DNA of 59,629 bases from positions 1-59,629 of the forward strand of contig CAZJAD010000005.1 of assembly GCA_964543855.1 (NCBI GenBank). The letters are read 5' to 3'. The position numbers and the translations under genes are program-made. Source of the stretch: CAZJAD01 sp964543855. Its GTDB lineage: Bacteria; Electryoneota; RPQS01; DYHQ01. Below are positions 36,305 to 44,251 of the stretch, in pieces. Below the pieces are notes generated by a model. It had not been told where the DNA came from. It saw only the letters and a list, made by a program, of their open reading frames with translations, and did no database searches. Position 1 is the stretch's first letter. Each line of letters begins with the position of its first letter.

Positions 36305-36961
36305 CTACCAGCCTTCGGGCCGAATCTTTTTCCAGTCGGCCAGAAAGCGGTCAATCCCAAGATCCGTCAGAGGATGATGGACAAGTTTCTCCAAAACGGA
36401 CCATGGAAGCGTCGCTACATGCGCACCGGCCAGCGCCGCCTCCACCACATGAAGCGGATGCCGCAGACTCGCGGCAAGACAACTCGCTCCAAAGCCGTAC
36501 CGTTCGAGAATCGCAACGATATCACGAACAATATCCATGCCGAAATGGCTGATGTCATCGAGGCGACCGATAAACGGACTGACATAAGCTGCGCCAGCCT
36601 TCGCCGCCAGAAGTGCCTGCGCCGGATTGAAAATCAGAGTCATGTTGACCGGAATGTTCTCGGCGTGCAGCTTCCTGCACGTCCGGAGACCGGCCACGGT
36701 CATCGGAAGCTTGATAACCATATGAGGGCTGATCGCCGCAAGCTCGCGCGCCTGAGCGAGCATGCCGTCCGGCTCCAGGCTGATCACTTCCCCTGACACC
36801 GGGCCCTGTACGAGGTCGCAGATTTTCTTCAAATGCGTCTTGAAGTCCGACGCACCGGCCTTCGACATCAAGGTCGGGTTCGTCGTCACGCCATCCAGAA
36901 TTCCCCATGATACCGCCTGCTCAATCTCGGCAAGGCTCGCCGTATCAACGAAAATTTTCAT
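36305..36961 (-). CDS. Transaldolase / fructose-6-phosphate aldolase, short type
   Basis: 218 residues from ATG at 36961 (MKIFVDTASLAEIEQA). The Schiff-base lysine is in HMVIKLPMT, and the TTNPTLMSKAG and PFIGRLDDI motifs fit the small TalC/MipB class. These act in the pentose-phosphate pathway as transaldolases or as fructose-6-phosphate aldolases; the sequence alone does not separate the two well. The start is 10 bases downstream of truA. Confidence 0.92.
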   Translation of the reverse strand: MKIFVDTASLAEIEQAVSWGILDGVTTNPTLMSKAGASDFKTHLKKICDLVQGPVSGEVISLEPDGMLAQARELAAISPHMVIKLPMTVAGLRTCRKLHAENIPVNMTLIFNPAQALLAAKAGAAYVSPFIGRLDDISHFGMDIVRDIVAILERYGFGASCLAASLRHPLHVVEAALAGAHVATLPWSVLEKLVHHPLTDLGIDRFLADWKKIRPEGW

Positions 36962-36971
36962 GCGACCCTCA

Positions 36972-37751
36972 TTAAGATGTACCGGACTCTCCCCCGTCGT
37001 CCTGTCTGGAAAAGCCTCTCCAAGGGCTGTAACCGACTTCAACCAGTGTCAGACCGTGAGCGGGTGCCTGAGGACCTGCCTGTTCGATCCGGCCCGCCTT
37101 CAGAATGATCGGAATGGCCCCCGGTTCAAATCTTCTACGGCCAACTTCGAGCAGCGTTCCCACGAGCAACCTGACCATGCCCCGCAGAAACCTGTCCGCC
37201 ACAATGTCGAAGATCCTCAGCCCCTCCGTCTCGACCCACCGTGCCTCGAGAACCTCGCACACGCTTCCAACCGTATCCGATCCCGAGAGGCGAAAGGCAG
37301 CGAAGTCGTGGAGGCCACGCACATCCGCCGTCGCTTTCTTGACCAGATCAAAGTCGTAGTTGAAACGCGGACACCAGCTGAGTCGCCGCCAGAGTGCCGA
37401 AGGCCGGGTCGCCAGAAGGTACTTGTATCGGCGCCACTGCGCATGAAACCGCGCGTGGAAGTCGGGGGAAACCAGCGCGGCTCCCTTTACATAGATGTCT
37501 TCGGGAAGCAAGGCATTGAGCGCTCGCTGAACCGTCTCCACGGGCCGATGACGCTCGCTGCGGAAGTGGACCACCTGCCCGGTGGCATGAACCCCCGCGT
37601 CCGTGCGCCCAGCAGCGACCCCTCTCGTCGGCCCTCCAAAAAGCGCCTCCAGTGCCTTCTCCAGCTCGCCTTGAACGGTTCGGCCGGTTCGCTGAATCTG
37701 CCATCCGAGGAAATCCGTTCCATCGTACTCGATTTCCAAACGGTATGACAT
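36972..37751 (-). CDS. truA: tRNA pseudouridine(38-40) synthase
   Basis: About 259 residues from ATG at 37751 (MSYRLEIEYDGTDFLGWQ). The catalytic Asp is in AAGRTDAGVHA, and FLRGMVRLLVGTLLEVG near the C-terminus is typical. TruA modifies the anticodon stem-loop of many tRNAs. An alternative ATG at 37790 gives 13 extra residues unlike the family but overlaps the ecfT stop by ATGA, so coupling from that codon is possible. Confidence 0.95.
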   Translation of the reverse strand: MSYRLEIEYDGTDFLGWQIQRTGRTVQGELEKALEALFGGPTRGVAAGRTDAGVHATGQVVHFRSERHRPVETVQRALNALLPEDIYVKGAALVSPDFHARFHAQWRRYKYLLATRPSALWRRLSWCPRFNYDFDLVKKATADVRGLHDFAAFRLSGSDTVGSVCEVLEARWVETEGLRIFDIVADRFLRGMVRLLVGTLLEVGRRRFEPGAIPIILKAGRIEQAGPQAPAHGLTLVEVGYSPWRGFSRQDDGGESGTS

Positions 37752-37786
37752 TTGCTGCTTCGTACCATGCCGCGGAGAATTACAGC

Positions 37787-38542
37787 TCATGAAACGGTGA
37801 TCGCGACCGCCGCAATCCCCGTCACCAAAGCGAACACCAAGGCATCGAGCCAGCGAAAGTGCGCCTCTGTGTAGGACGAACGGGGAGCACCCACGGCAAA
37901 CCCGCGGGCCTCCATCGCAATAGCCAAACCATCGGCATGCCGGAAAGCCCCAACGAAAAGAGGAACGAGGATAACCGGCAACTGGCGTATTTTGCCTATC
38001 CAGCTGCGCGCTTCCCCTCGCGCTCGCTTGGCAAGGGCCAAACGGCTGGCCTCGCGCTCCAAGATTGGAATCAGGCGAAAGGCCACTCCGAGAATAAGCT
38101 GGATTTCACCGACCGGCAGCCGGAAACGACGAAGCGGCGAAAGAAGTCTGCCAAAGGCTCGCGCATACTCCTCGCCGCTGCCAACATGCAATACGATTCG
38201 CGAAACAAAGACAAACAACACGAGGCGGGCCGCAAAGAGACCGCCTTGACCCAACCCCGTGGTGGTGAGCGAAAAAGTCGCGCAACGGACAAGCGTCCGG
38301 TCTGTGGACGGACCGGCAAATCCGTGCACCAGCAAGGTGATAATCAGAATGGGCCACAATGCAAGCGCCGCCGTCGCGGCAAGTCGCAAGGGAAACCGTA
38401 CCAGGACCGCTGCCAACAGAATCAGCCCAGCGTACAAAGCCAGGGCAACCAGTTTGTCAGCGAGCAGCAGCCCTGCTATCAAGACAGCCGCCGCCCCGAG
38501 TTTGGTGCGCGCATCGAGCCCGTAAACAAATGGCCTTTCCAA
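37787..38542 (-). CDS. ecfT: Energy-coupling factor transmembrane protein EcfT
   Basis: About 251 residues with five or so membrane helices. The two short Ala-Arg-Gly motifs (AKRARGE and AMEARGF) in the coupling helices are the EcfT signature, which dock onto the EcfA ATPases. EcfT pairs with vitamin-specific S components. No ecfA or S component is in the window. The frame is open back to a GTG at 38602, but that codon lies upstream of the promoter's -10 box. TTG at 38542 has GAGG 5 bases upstream and gives (M)ERPFVYGLDARTKLG, which fits the family's N-terminus. A GTG at 38578 would be almost leaderless. Confidence 0.88.
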   Translation of the reverse strand: MERPFVYGLDARTKLGAAAVLIAGLLLADKLVALALYAGLILLAAVLVRFPLRLAATAALALWPILIITLLVHGFAGPSTDRTLVRCATFSLTTTGLGQGGLFAARLVLFVFVSRIVLHVGSGEEYARAFGRLLSPLRRFRLPVGEIQLILGVAFRLIPILEREASRLALAKRARGEARSWIGKIRQLPVILVPLFVGAFRHADGLAIAMEARGFAVGAPRSSYTEAHFRWLDALVFALVTGIAAVAITVS

Positions 38543-38581
38543 ATGAGGCCTCAACAAAGCGCTAAAGCTCGCAAACACCAA

Positions 38582-38610
38582 ATTATACAGATAAAATGCC
38601 ACAGAGTCAA
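38582..38610 (-). promoter_or_regulatory. Promoter of the ecfT housekeeping run
   Basis: Minus-strand TTGACT (38605-38610), exactly 17 bases, then a perfect TATAAT (38582-38587). The start point should be near 38575. It heads the long co-directional run that extends to the HD-GYP gene. Confidence 0.85.
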
Positions 38611-38979
38611 GCCAGCATATCCTATGTCGCGCCTGTCATGTGAATGGCCTTCTCGCCCTCGACAAGCCCGCCTGAATCGATCCGGAGGCTTGGAGTCGAC
38701 TAAGCCTGCACAAAGGCGACTTTAGCAGCGCTCAAAAACTGCGGATTTTGAAGTTTTTGCTTGACTTTCCGCTTTCTGTTACTTTACTTATAGAAAGTCC
38801 TATGGACCCCCCGATGCCTGTTCAAGGACGGGCAAACGGGTACGATAGACAAGATTCGTCCTAAATATCTGATAAATTTGACACTTGAAAAACCCAGTTG
38901 GGGCCCTGTTGTCTCAAGGCGGGCAACGCGCACAGTGGCAGCAGGCCCCACGAGCCACCAAAACATCGGGAGGTTTCCC
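38611..38979. promoter_or_regulatory. Divergent intergenic region and leader of the Asp-box gene
   Basis: About 370 bases between the ecfT promoter and the plus-strand cargo gene. It contains AAGCC (38663-38667), GGCTT (38686-38690) and AAGCC (38701-38705), which allow two alternative small stems. A likely plus-strand promoter follows (38761-38788). Further on, GGGGCC near 38897 can pair with GGCCCC near 38943 to form a leader stem. No gene is seen here. Confidence 0.45.
38761..38788 (+). promoter_or_regulatory. Possible promoter of the Asp-box cargo gene
   Basis: Plus-strand TTGACT (38761-38766) with the same TTGACTTT form as the pgs and porU promoters. After 16 bases comes TTTACT (38783-38788), which matches the -10 consensus at four positions. 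The leader to the ATG would be about 185 bases. Confidence 0.4.
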
Positions 38980-40989
38980 ATGCGTGAGAGAGGAATAATC
39001 TGCCTTACATTGGCCCTCGGAATTGGATTGCTGCTGGCCACCGCGGCCTGGGCACTGCCCAACTCCAAAGCCGATCTCAACAATCGCGAGACGGCTCTTC
39101 GGCTTTCTTATACGGGAGCCAGACACTTGGACCAAGATGAAATGCAGTATCGGTACTGCAAGACCACCGACTGGGGCCACACATGGTCTGATCCCATGCA
39201 GGCCGGAGATCTTTCTGACCTTACCGGATGGAATACGGAAATGTATGATTTCGGATCCATCTGTGACGGCCAGAACAACCTGCACTTCATCGGTGCCCTC
39301 AACACCTTCGCCAGCGCCGACGACAACGGAGTCTATGACATCCATACCACGGACGGTGGAACGACATGGACAAGGACTCTGGTAGCGGCCGCGGGAACCA
39401 ACACGTTCAACTGGTGCAGCGCGGCGATCGATCCGAATGGCAATCTCTACTGCCTCATCTGGGGCATGGACGCCAGCGAGAATACCGTCTTCTGGGCCTC
39501 CAAGTCCGGGGACCATGGCGCCAATTGGAGCGCGCCACTCGTGCTCGCCACATCACCCGGCGACATCGATGTAACAGCCGAATATCCACACCTTGCCGAA
39601 CAGGCAAGCGCGAGCTACTGCTTCTTCATCTTCCAGGAGGAAGTCGCAGGCTACGAGCAGTATGCCGCTCGTTTTCCTACGGACATGAGTGCCGGCGCCA
39701 CCATCGTGAACCTTCAGGCTGCGTCCGGCGCTTACTACAGCTACTACACCGCCGCCAATCAGCCGATTGCTTACGACCCGACGAACAATGCCCTCTTCCT
39801 TTGCTTCCGCAGCCTCGATCTCTCTGCGACTGCCCTTTACTATTCTGGAGATGAAGGAGCAACTTGGGACGCCGGTACAGATATTGTCGGCGCCCAGCGC
39901 TATCCGCAGGCAGTGGCGGATCAGGGCAACATGACTCCCTGGATCTTCTCCAATGTCGGCCCTCCGGCATCCGGCGCCTATCACAACGATTGGGTTGCCT
40001 TCGACGAACTCGGATACGGCGGCGGCTCTTGGACCGGCCAGATTCCCCTGGACTCGCTCTTGTACGACGGTGTGCGTGATCTGCTCTATATCCACCACGG
40101 CTTCTTCGACACCGACAATGTCATCAGCATGTGCAATGTCTGGGGCAGCTTCACACCCGAAGGAGCGCTGGTGAACTACTCCACCGACGATGGAGCGACC
40201 TGGGCTGGCGGCTGGAAGATCTGGGACTTCCTCGAGGATGAGTTTGTCGGTGGCTACATCGAGCAGTGCCAGTTAAATGGTGGATCAGGCGGTGTCGCCT
40301 ATGTCACCTGGTGTGCCATGATCGGAGAAACCGACCTGGAGCCGATGGAGATCACCAACCAGAACCTGGTGACGCCGTATACTGAACTGCCTCCGTATGT
40401 CATCAGCGCGCACTATAGCGACAATGACTCGGTCGACTGGGAAGCATACATCTGGGTGAACTGGATTTCCTACACGCACGGAGCCGAATGGCTTTATGCG
40501 GAACAGGACAGCCACGTTTGGGACGACCCGGCAACGGGCTCCGGAACCTACTACTTCACGATTCCAGACACTCACTACGATGGCAGTGCGGTGGCACAGG
40601 GCGACACGATCTGGTTCTATTGCGACGGCTATGACTATTCGGGGAACTACTCCTACCACGATGAGCAGGCTGTCGTTGCAGGCGTGGCATATTTGGATGT
40701 CGAGAGACAACCTCCGATGACACCCACGACTTTCGCACTACATCAGAACTACCCGAATCCGTTCAACCCGATCAGCACGATTCGGTTTGATCTGTCCAAG
40801 GCGGCTCGTGTCGAGCTGAAGGTCTACAACACCCTCGGCCAGGAAGTCGCCACGCTGGTGGACGGGCCAAAGAGCACGGGTTCCTATTCGATTCCGTTTG
40901 ATGCATCAGGTCTGCCCAGCGGCGTCTACATCTACAGGCTCTCAGCCAATGGTATCAGCGAGAGCCGCAAGATGGTACTCCTGAAGTAA
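38980..40989 (+). CDS. Asp-box (BNR-like) surface protein with T9SS sorting domain
   Basis: 669 residues from ATG at 38980, with GGGAGG upstream and a clear signal peptide (about 1-26, ending AAWA). At least five Asp-box motifs of the S-x-D-x-G-x-T-W type are present (TDWGHTWS, TDGGTTWT, GDHGANWS, GDEGATWD, TDDGATWA), implying a sialidase-like beta-propeller. Sialidase catalytic residues cannot be assigned, so enzyme activity is not claimed. An Ig-like domain rich in aromatic residues follows, then a textbook T9SS type A CTD (HQNYPNPFNPISTIRF ... LPSGVYIYRLSANG). It should be exported by Sec, then moved to the surface by the T9SS. Confidence 0.88.
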   Translation: MRERGIICLTLALGIGLLLATAAWALPNSKADLNNRETALRLSYTGARHLDQDEMQYRYCKTTDWGHTWSDPMQAGDLSDLTGWNTEMYDFGSICDGQNNLHFIGALNTFASADDNGVYDIHTTDGGTTWTRTLVAAAGTNTFNWCSAAIDPNGNLYCLIWGMDASENTVFWASKSGDHGANWSAPLVLATSPGDIDVTAEYPHLAEQASASYCFFIFQEEVAGYEQYAARFPTDMSAGATIVNLQAASGAYYSYYTAANQPIAYDPTNNALFLCFRSLDLSATALYYSGDEGATWDAGTDIVGAQRYPQAVADQGNMTPWIFSNVGPPASGAYHNDWVAFDELGYGGGSWTGQIPLDSLLYDGVRDLLYIHHGFFDTDNVISMCNVWGSFTPEGALVNYSTDDGATWAGGWKIWDFLEDEFVGGYIEQCQLNGGSGGVAYVTWCAMIGETDLEPMEITNQNLVTPYTELPPYVISAHYSDNDSVDWEAYIWVNWISYTHGAEWLYAEQDSHVWDDPATGSGTYYFTIPDTHYDGSAVAQGDTIWFYCDGYDYSGNYSYHDEQAVVAGVAYLDVERQPPMTPTTFALHQNYPNPFNPISTIRFDLSKAARVELKVYNTLGQEVATLVDGPKSTGSYSIPFDASGLPSGVYIYRLSANGISESRKMVLLK

Positions 40990-41030
40990 AGAGCGGGATC
41001 AGATTCGCTTTCCTTATTGTATGCTTCGAA

Positions 41031-41062
41031 GCTGGGGCAGGGCAAGCATGCCTTGCCCCAGC
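41031..41062 (+). terminator. GC-rich hairpin after the Asp-box gene
   Basis: GCTGGGGCA at the start and TGCCCCAGC at the end form a strong stem, extended by GGCA/TGCC around a small loop. It begins 41 bases after the stop codon. There is no T-tract, so it may be a Rho-dependent or partial terminator or an mRNA-stabilising hairpin between the cargo gene and the receptor operon. The rest of the gap to 41189 shows no clear promoter. Confidence 0.45.
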
Positions 41063-41189
41063 CAAGAGGAGCTTTATGGGGTATGGTTTGGCCTACCTCA
41101 AAGTGCATTAGGACAGCGTTAGAAGGCACAAGCATTGTCATTTAGGCTCGCAAGGGACGAAAGTGGCCCTTTGCGCAGGAGGTTTTGAG

Positions 41190-44100
41190 GTGAAACGAAA
41201 ACTATTCTACCTGGTCTTGCCGATACTCTTTCTCGCGATCAACCTGCCACTCATGGCAGCCGAGACGGGAAAGATCGCCGGCGTGATCAGAGACGAGGCG
41301 ACCGGTGAACCTCTGCCGGGGGTGAATGTCCTCATCGTCGGGACCAACCAGGGAGCCTCGACAAACATCGACGGGGAGTTTTTTATCCTCAATGTCCGAC
41401 CGGGAATGTATGACCTCCGAGCCACGGCGATCGGTTACAAAACCGTGACCATGACAGGCGTCATGGTCGTGCAGGATCTCACGAGTGAAAAAGACTTCGT
41501 GATGGAAGAAGCCGTGCTGATAGGTGAGGAGGTCACAGTTACGGCTGAACGCGATGTCGTCCGCAGGGATGTTACCTCATCGACGCATATCGTCTCTCGC
41601 GAAGAGATCGAAGCATTGCCCGTAACCACCTACCAGCAAGCGCTGGCGGCCACCGCGGGGGCAGTCGGGACCGGAACCAATATTCACATCCGGGGCGGTC
41701 GTCGGGACGAAATCCTCTATCTCGTTGACGGACTTGAGGTCAAGGACCCGCAGTTCCAACAGCGTTCGCTTGATGTCGGATCCGGCTCGATCGCCGAGAT
41801 GATTGTTCTCACCGCCGGCTTCAATGCGGAATACGGCGAAGCACAGTCCGCTGTGGTCAATCTCGTGGTTCGAGAAGGGGATCCGGAGTATCACGGCCAT
41901 GCAAGCCATTTGATGGACATGGAGGGCGCGGAGCATTACCAGGACTATGACTACTCGGAAGCCTCCATCTCAGGACCGGAACCCATCACAAGCGAACTCC
42001 TGCCGCGGCTGGGCACACGCATTCCCGGCAAGATGAGCCTGTTCGCGTCGGGCAATGTCTGGTCACGCAATACGAACTCGCACGGCGTCCCCATCAACAC
42101 CAGCACATGGTACCGCCACCAGGTGACGGACGTCTTCGGCATGGATGTGCGTAAAAACCAGACATACACCGCCTCCAATGTGAAACTGACCTATGTTCCA
42201 GCGCAGAAGTACAAAGTCGCCCTCGCATGGAATCAGTCTCAACAATTTGAAAACCCTTACTGGTATCGCCTCTCCCGCGTCTTCCCTTACGATTACACGC
42301 CGGACGAGCGGATCATCGGCATCCATGCTCTCTCGCAGATCCGGGGCTACACATCGAACGCAACCGATTTCGACAATGTCTTTGGCGTCGATGATGACGG
42401 TGATGGACGTGTGGATGAGGAGGCCTTGAATTGGGCCGACGACGATCTCGATGGCCTGATCGACGAGGACCTGCAGTTCTATGAGTACAATGCCAACGAC
42501 CATACGCGGACGGAACGGATCCGCGACCAGCAGGTGGCCCTCAGTTGGAACCACACGATCAGTCAGAGGACTTTCTATACGGTGAAACTCAGTGCCTTCG
42601 GCGCCCGGCGGGGTCTGGCGGCCAGCAACAAACCGGCCTACGAGTATGGCGAGGCCTCCGAGCCGTTCACCGACCTGCCCGATGCCGAGGGAAAGTTCAA
42701 TGGCCGCTACAACACCGGTGAACCCTTCGTTGACCTCGACGGTGACAACATGTACGACACGGGGAATCCAGGCAACGCGACTCCCTCGGTCTACGGCTTC
42801 CACATCGCCGGCGACGGCCTGGCAGCAAACAACCAACAGCTTGTCCCGTACTGGGCGGATTTTGAATCAAAAACCTGGACAGCCAAGTTCGACCTCGCCT
42901 CCCAGATGACCCCTCGGCACCTCGTCAAGACAGGCCTCGAGCTCACCTACTACGATGTCCGAACGGAAGATCACCCCTACGCCTCCGTCGATAACGAGGG
43001 ACAGGGTATCTATACCGACATCTATCACTGGTATCCCTCGCAGGGGGCCATTTATATCCAGGACAAGATGGAGTACAAGGACATCATCGTCAATGCGGGA
43101 CTTCGCATGGACTACTGGGATGCCGGAGATGACGGAATCCAGAAATCGGTCTACAGCAAGATTGAGGAAGGCGTTCAGGAAGGCGAGAAAGAGAACTATG
43201 TTGATTACGAGCCCCCGGACAAGAAGTTCTACTTGTCTCCGCGACTGGGCGTCTCGTACAGCGTGACGGAGAAAGATGTCTTCCACTTCAACTACGGGTA
43301 CTTCTACCAGCGATCGCGGCTCGACTACTACTACACGGCCGTCAACCAGCTTCAGACCGGTGGCACGCCGATTGTCGGAAATCCCGACCTGGATCCGATG
43401 AAGACGATCGCTTACGAGCTGGGTGTGCGCCATCAGTTTGCTCAGGATTTCTTGCTGGATGTCTCGACCTATTACAAAGACATCAAGAATTGGATCCAGA
43501 CGGCCTCACAAAACCTCCTCTACTGGGACCTTTACCACCGTGTTATCGTCGGGTCCAATGCGGCCATCTACTACAACGCAGATTACGCCTCCATCCGCGG
43601 CTTTGAGTTCAACATCTCGAAGCAGTACGGAGCGAATTTCGCGGGCAGGCTGACCTACACGCTGGCTTGGGCGTCCGGCAAGAACTCGTACAACATCGGC
43701 TCCGATGTCACACGGGCGAACTATGTCGACCCGAAACGGGAAACCCCGCTGGGTTGGGACCGGCGCCATTCCGTCGTCGCAAATATCGGCCTCCACTTCC
43801 CATTGAAAGGGGATCCGTTTACGCCCGAGTGGTTCCAGTCCGGTTGGAATGTGAACATCCTGACGCAAGCCCTCTCTGGAACGCCTTACACACCGACGAA
43901 CGCCAACGGCACCGACATCGAAGGCAGCGAGTTTTCGGAACGGTCACCGTGGACCTACTCGACCGATGTCGATGCATCCCGCGAATTCAAGTTCGGAAAA
44001 CTGTCCTGTCGCTTGCTCCTGGAAGTGCGCAACCTGTTCAACGCGCACAATATCCTGGGCTGGGACCTCAATAATTACACGATAGACACCTATGTCGAGC

Positions 44101-44231
44101 ACGGAGGACGCGCGGGATATATCAACGACAATATTTCCCCGAATTACGGCCTGAACCCCAAAGCCGGACCGAATCCCGATGCGTGGGATTACCGCCGTCT
44201 CATCCGGATGGGGCTCGCGCTTGATTTCTAA
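41190..44231 (+). CDS. TonB-dependent receptor with carboxypeptidase-like N-terminal domain
   Basis: 1013 residues. GTG at 41190 is the start: AGGAGG (41177-41182) lies 7 bases upstream and a signal peptide follows directly (VKRKLFYLVLPILFLAINLPLMAA). Residues about 27-110 form a carboxypeptidase-regulatory-like beta domain (GVIRDEATGEPLPGVNVLI ... TNIDGEFFI). A plug domain follows (HIRGGRRDEILYLVDG, NAEYGEAQSAVVNLVVREG), then a long outer-membrane barrel. Calcium-loop-like inserts (VDDDGDGRVDEE, DDDLDGLIDED) lie in the barrel region. The layout is SusC-like, but no SusD homologue is adjacent; the next gene is a T9SS cargo with the same loops. It imports or binds an unknown substrate. Confidence 0.92.
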   Translation: MKRKLFYLVLPILFLAINLPLMAAETGKIAGVIRDEATGEPLPGVNVLIVGTNQGASTNIDGEFFILNVRPGMYDLRATAIGYKTVTMTGVMVVQDLTSEKDFVMEEAVLIGEEVTVTAERDVVRRDVTSSTHIVSREEIEALPVTTYQQALAATAGAVGTGTNIHIRGGRRDEILYLVDGLEVKDPQFQQRSLDVGSGSIAEMIVLTAGFNAEYGEAQSAVVNLVVREGDPEYHGHASHLMDMEGAEHYQDYDYSEASISGPEPITSELLPRLGTRIPGKMSLFASGNVWSRNTNSHGVPINTSTWYRHQVTDVFGMDVRKNQTYTASNVKLTYVPAQKYKVALAWNQSQQFENPYWYRLSRVFPYDYTPDERIIGIHALSQIRGYTSNATDFDNVFGVDDDGDGRVDEEALNWADDDLDGLIDEDLQFYEYNANDHTRTERIRDQQVALSWNHTISQRTFYTVKLSAFGARRGLAASNKPAYEYGEASEPFTDLPDAEGKFNGRYNTGEPFVDLDGDNMYDTGNPGNATPSVYGFHIAGDGLAANNQQLVPYWADFESKTWTAKFDLASQMTPRHLVKTGLELTYYDVRTEDHPYASVDNEGQGIYTDIYHWYPSQGAIYIQDKMEYKDIIVNAGLRMDYWDAGDDGIQKSVYSKIEEGVQEGEKENYVDYEPPDKKFYLSPRLGVSYSVTEKDVFHFNYGYFYQRSRLDYYYTAVNQLQTGGTPIVGNPDLDPMKTIAYELGVRHQFAQDFLLDVSTYYKDIKNWIQTASQNLLYWDLYHRVIVGSNAAIYYNADYASIRGFEFNISKQYGANFAGRLTYTLAWASGKNSYNIGSDVTRANYVDPKRETPLGWDRRHSVVANIGLHFPLKGDPFTPEWFQSGWNVNILTQALSGTPYTPTNANGTDIEGSEFSERSPWTYSTDVDASREFKFGKLSCRLLLEVRNLFNAHNILGWDLNNYTIDTYVEHGGRAGYINDNISPNYGLNPKAGPNPDAWDYRRLIRMGLALDF

Positions 44232-44251
44232 GGGTAGGAGAGAACCGACCC

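Noticed and set aside
38811..38880. Possible c-di-GMP (GEMM) riboswitch because of GGGCAAACGGG upstream of the Asp-box gene
   Set aside because: The second conserved GEMM segment (GACGCAAAGCC) and the tetraloop arrangement are absent.
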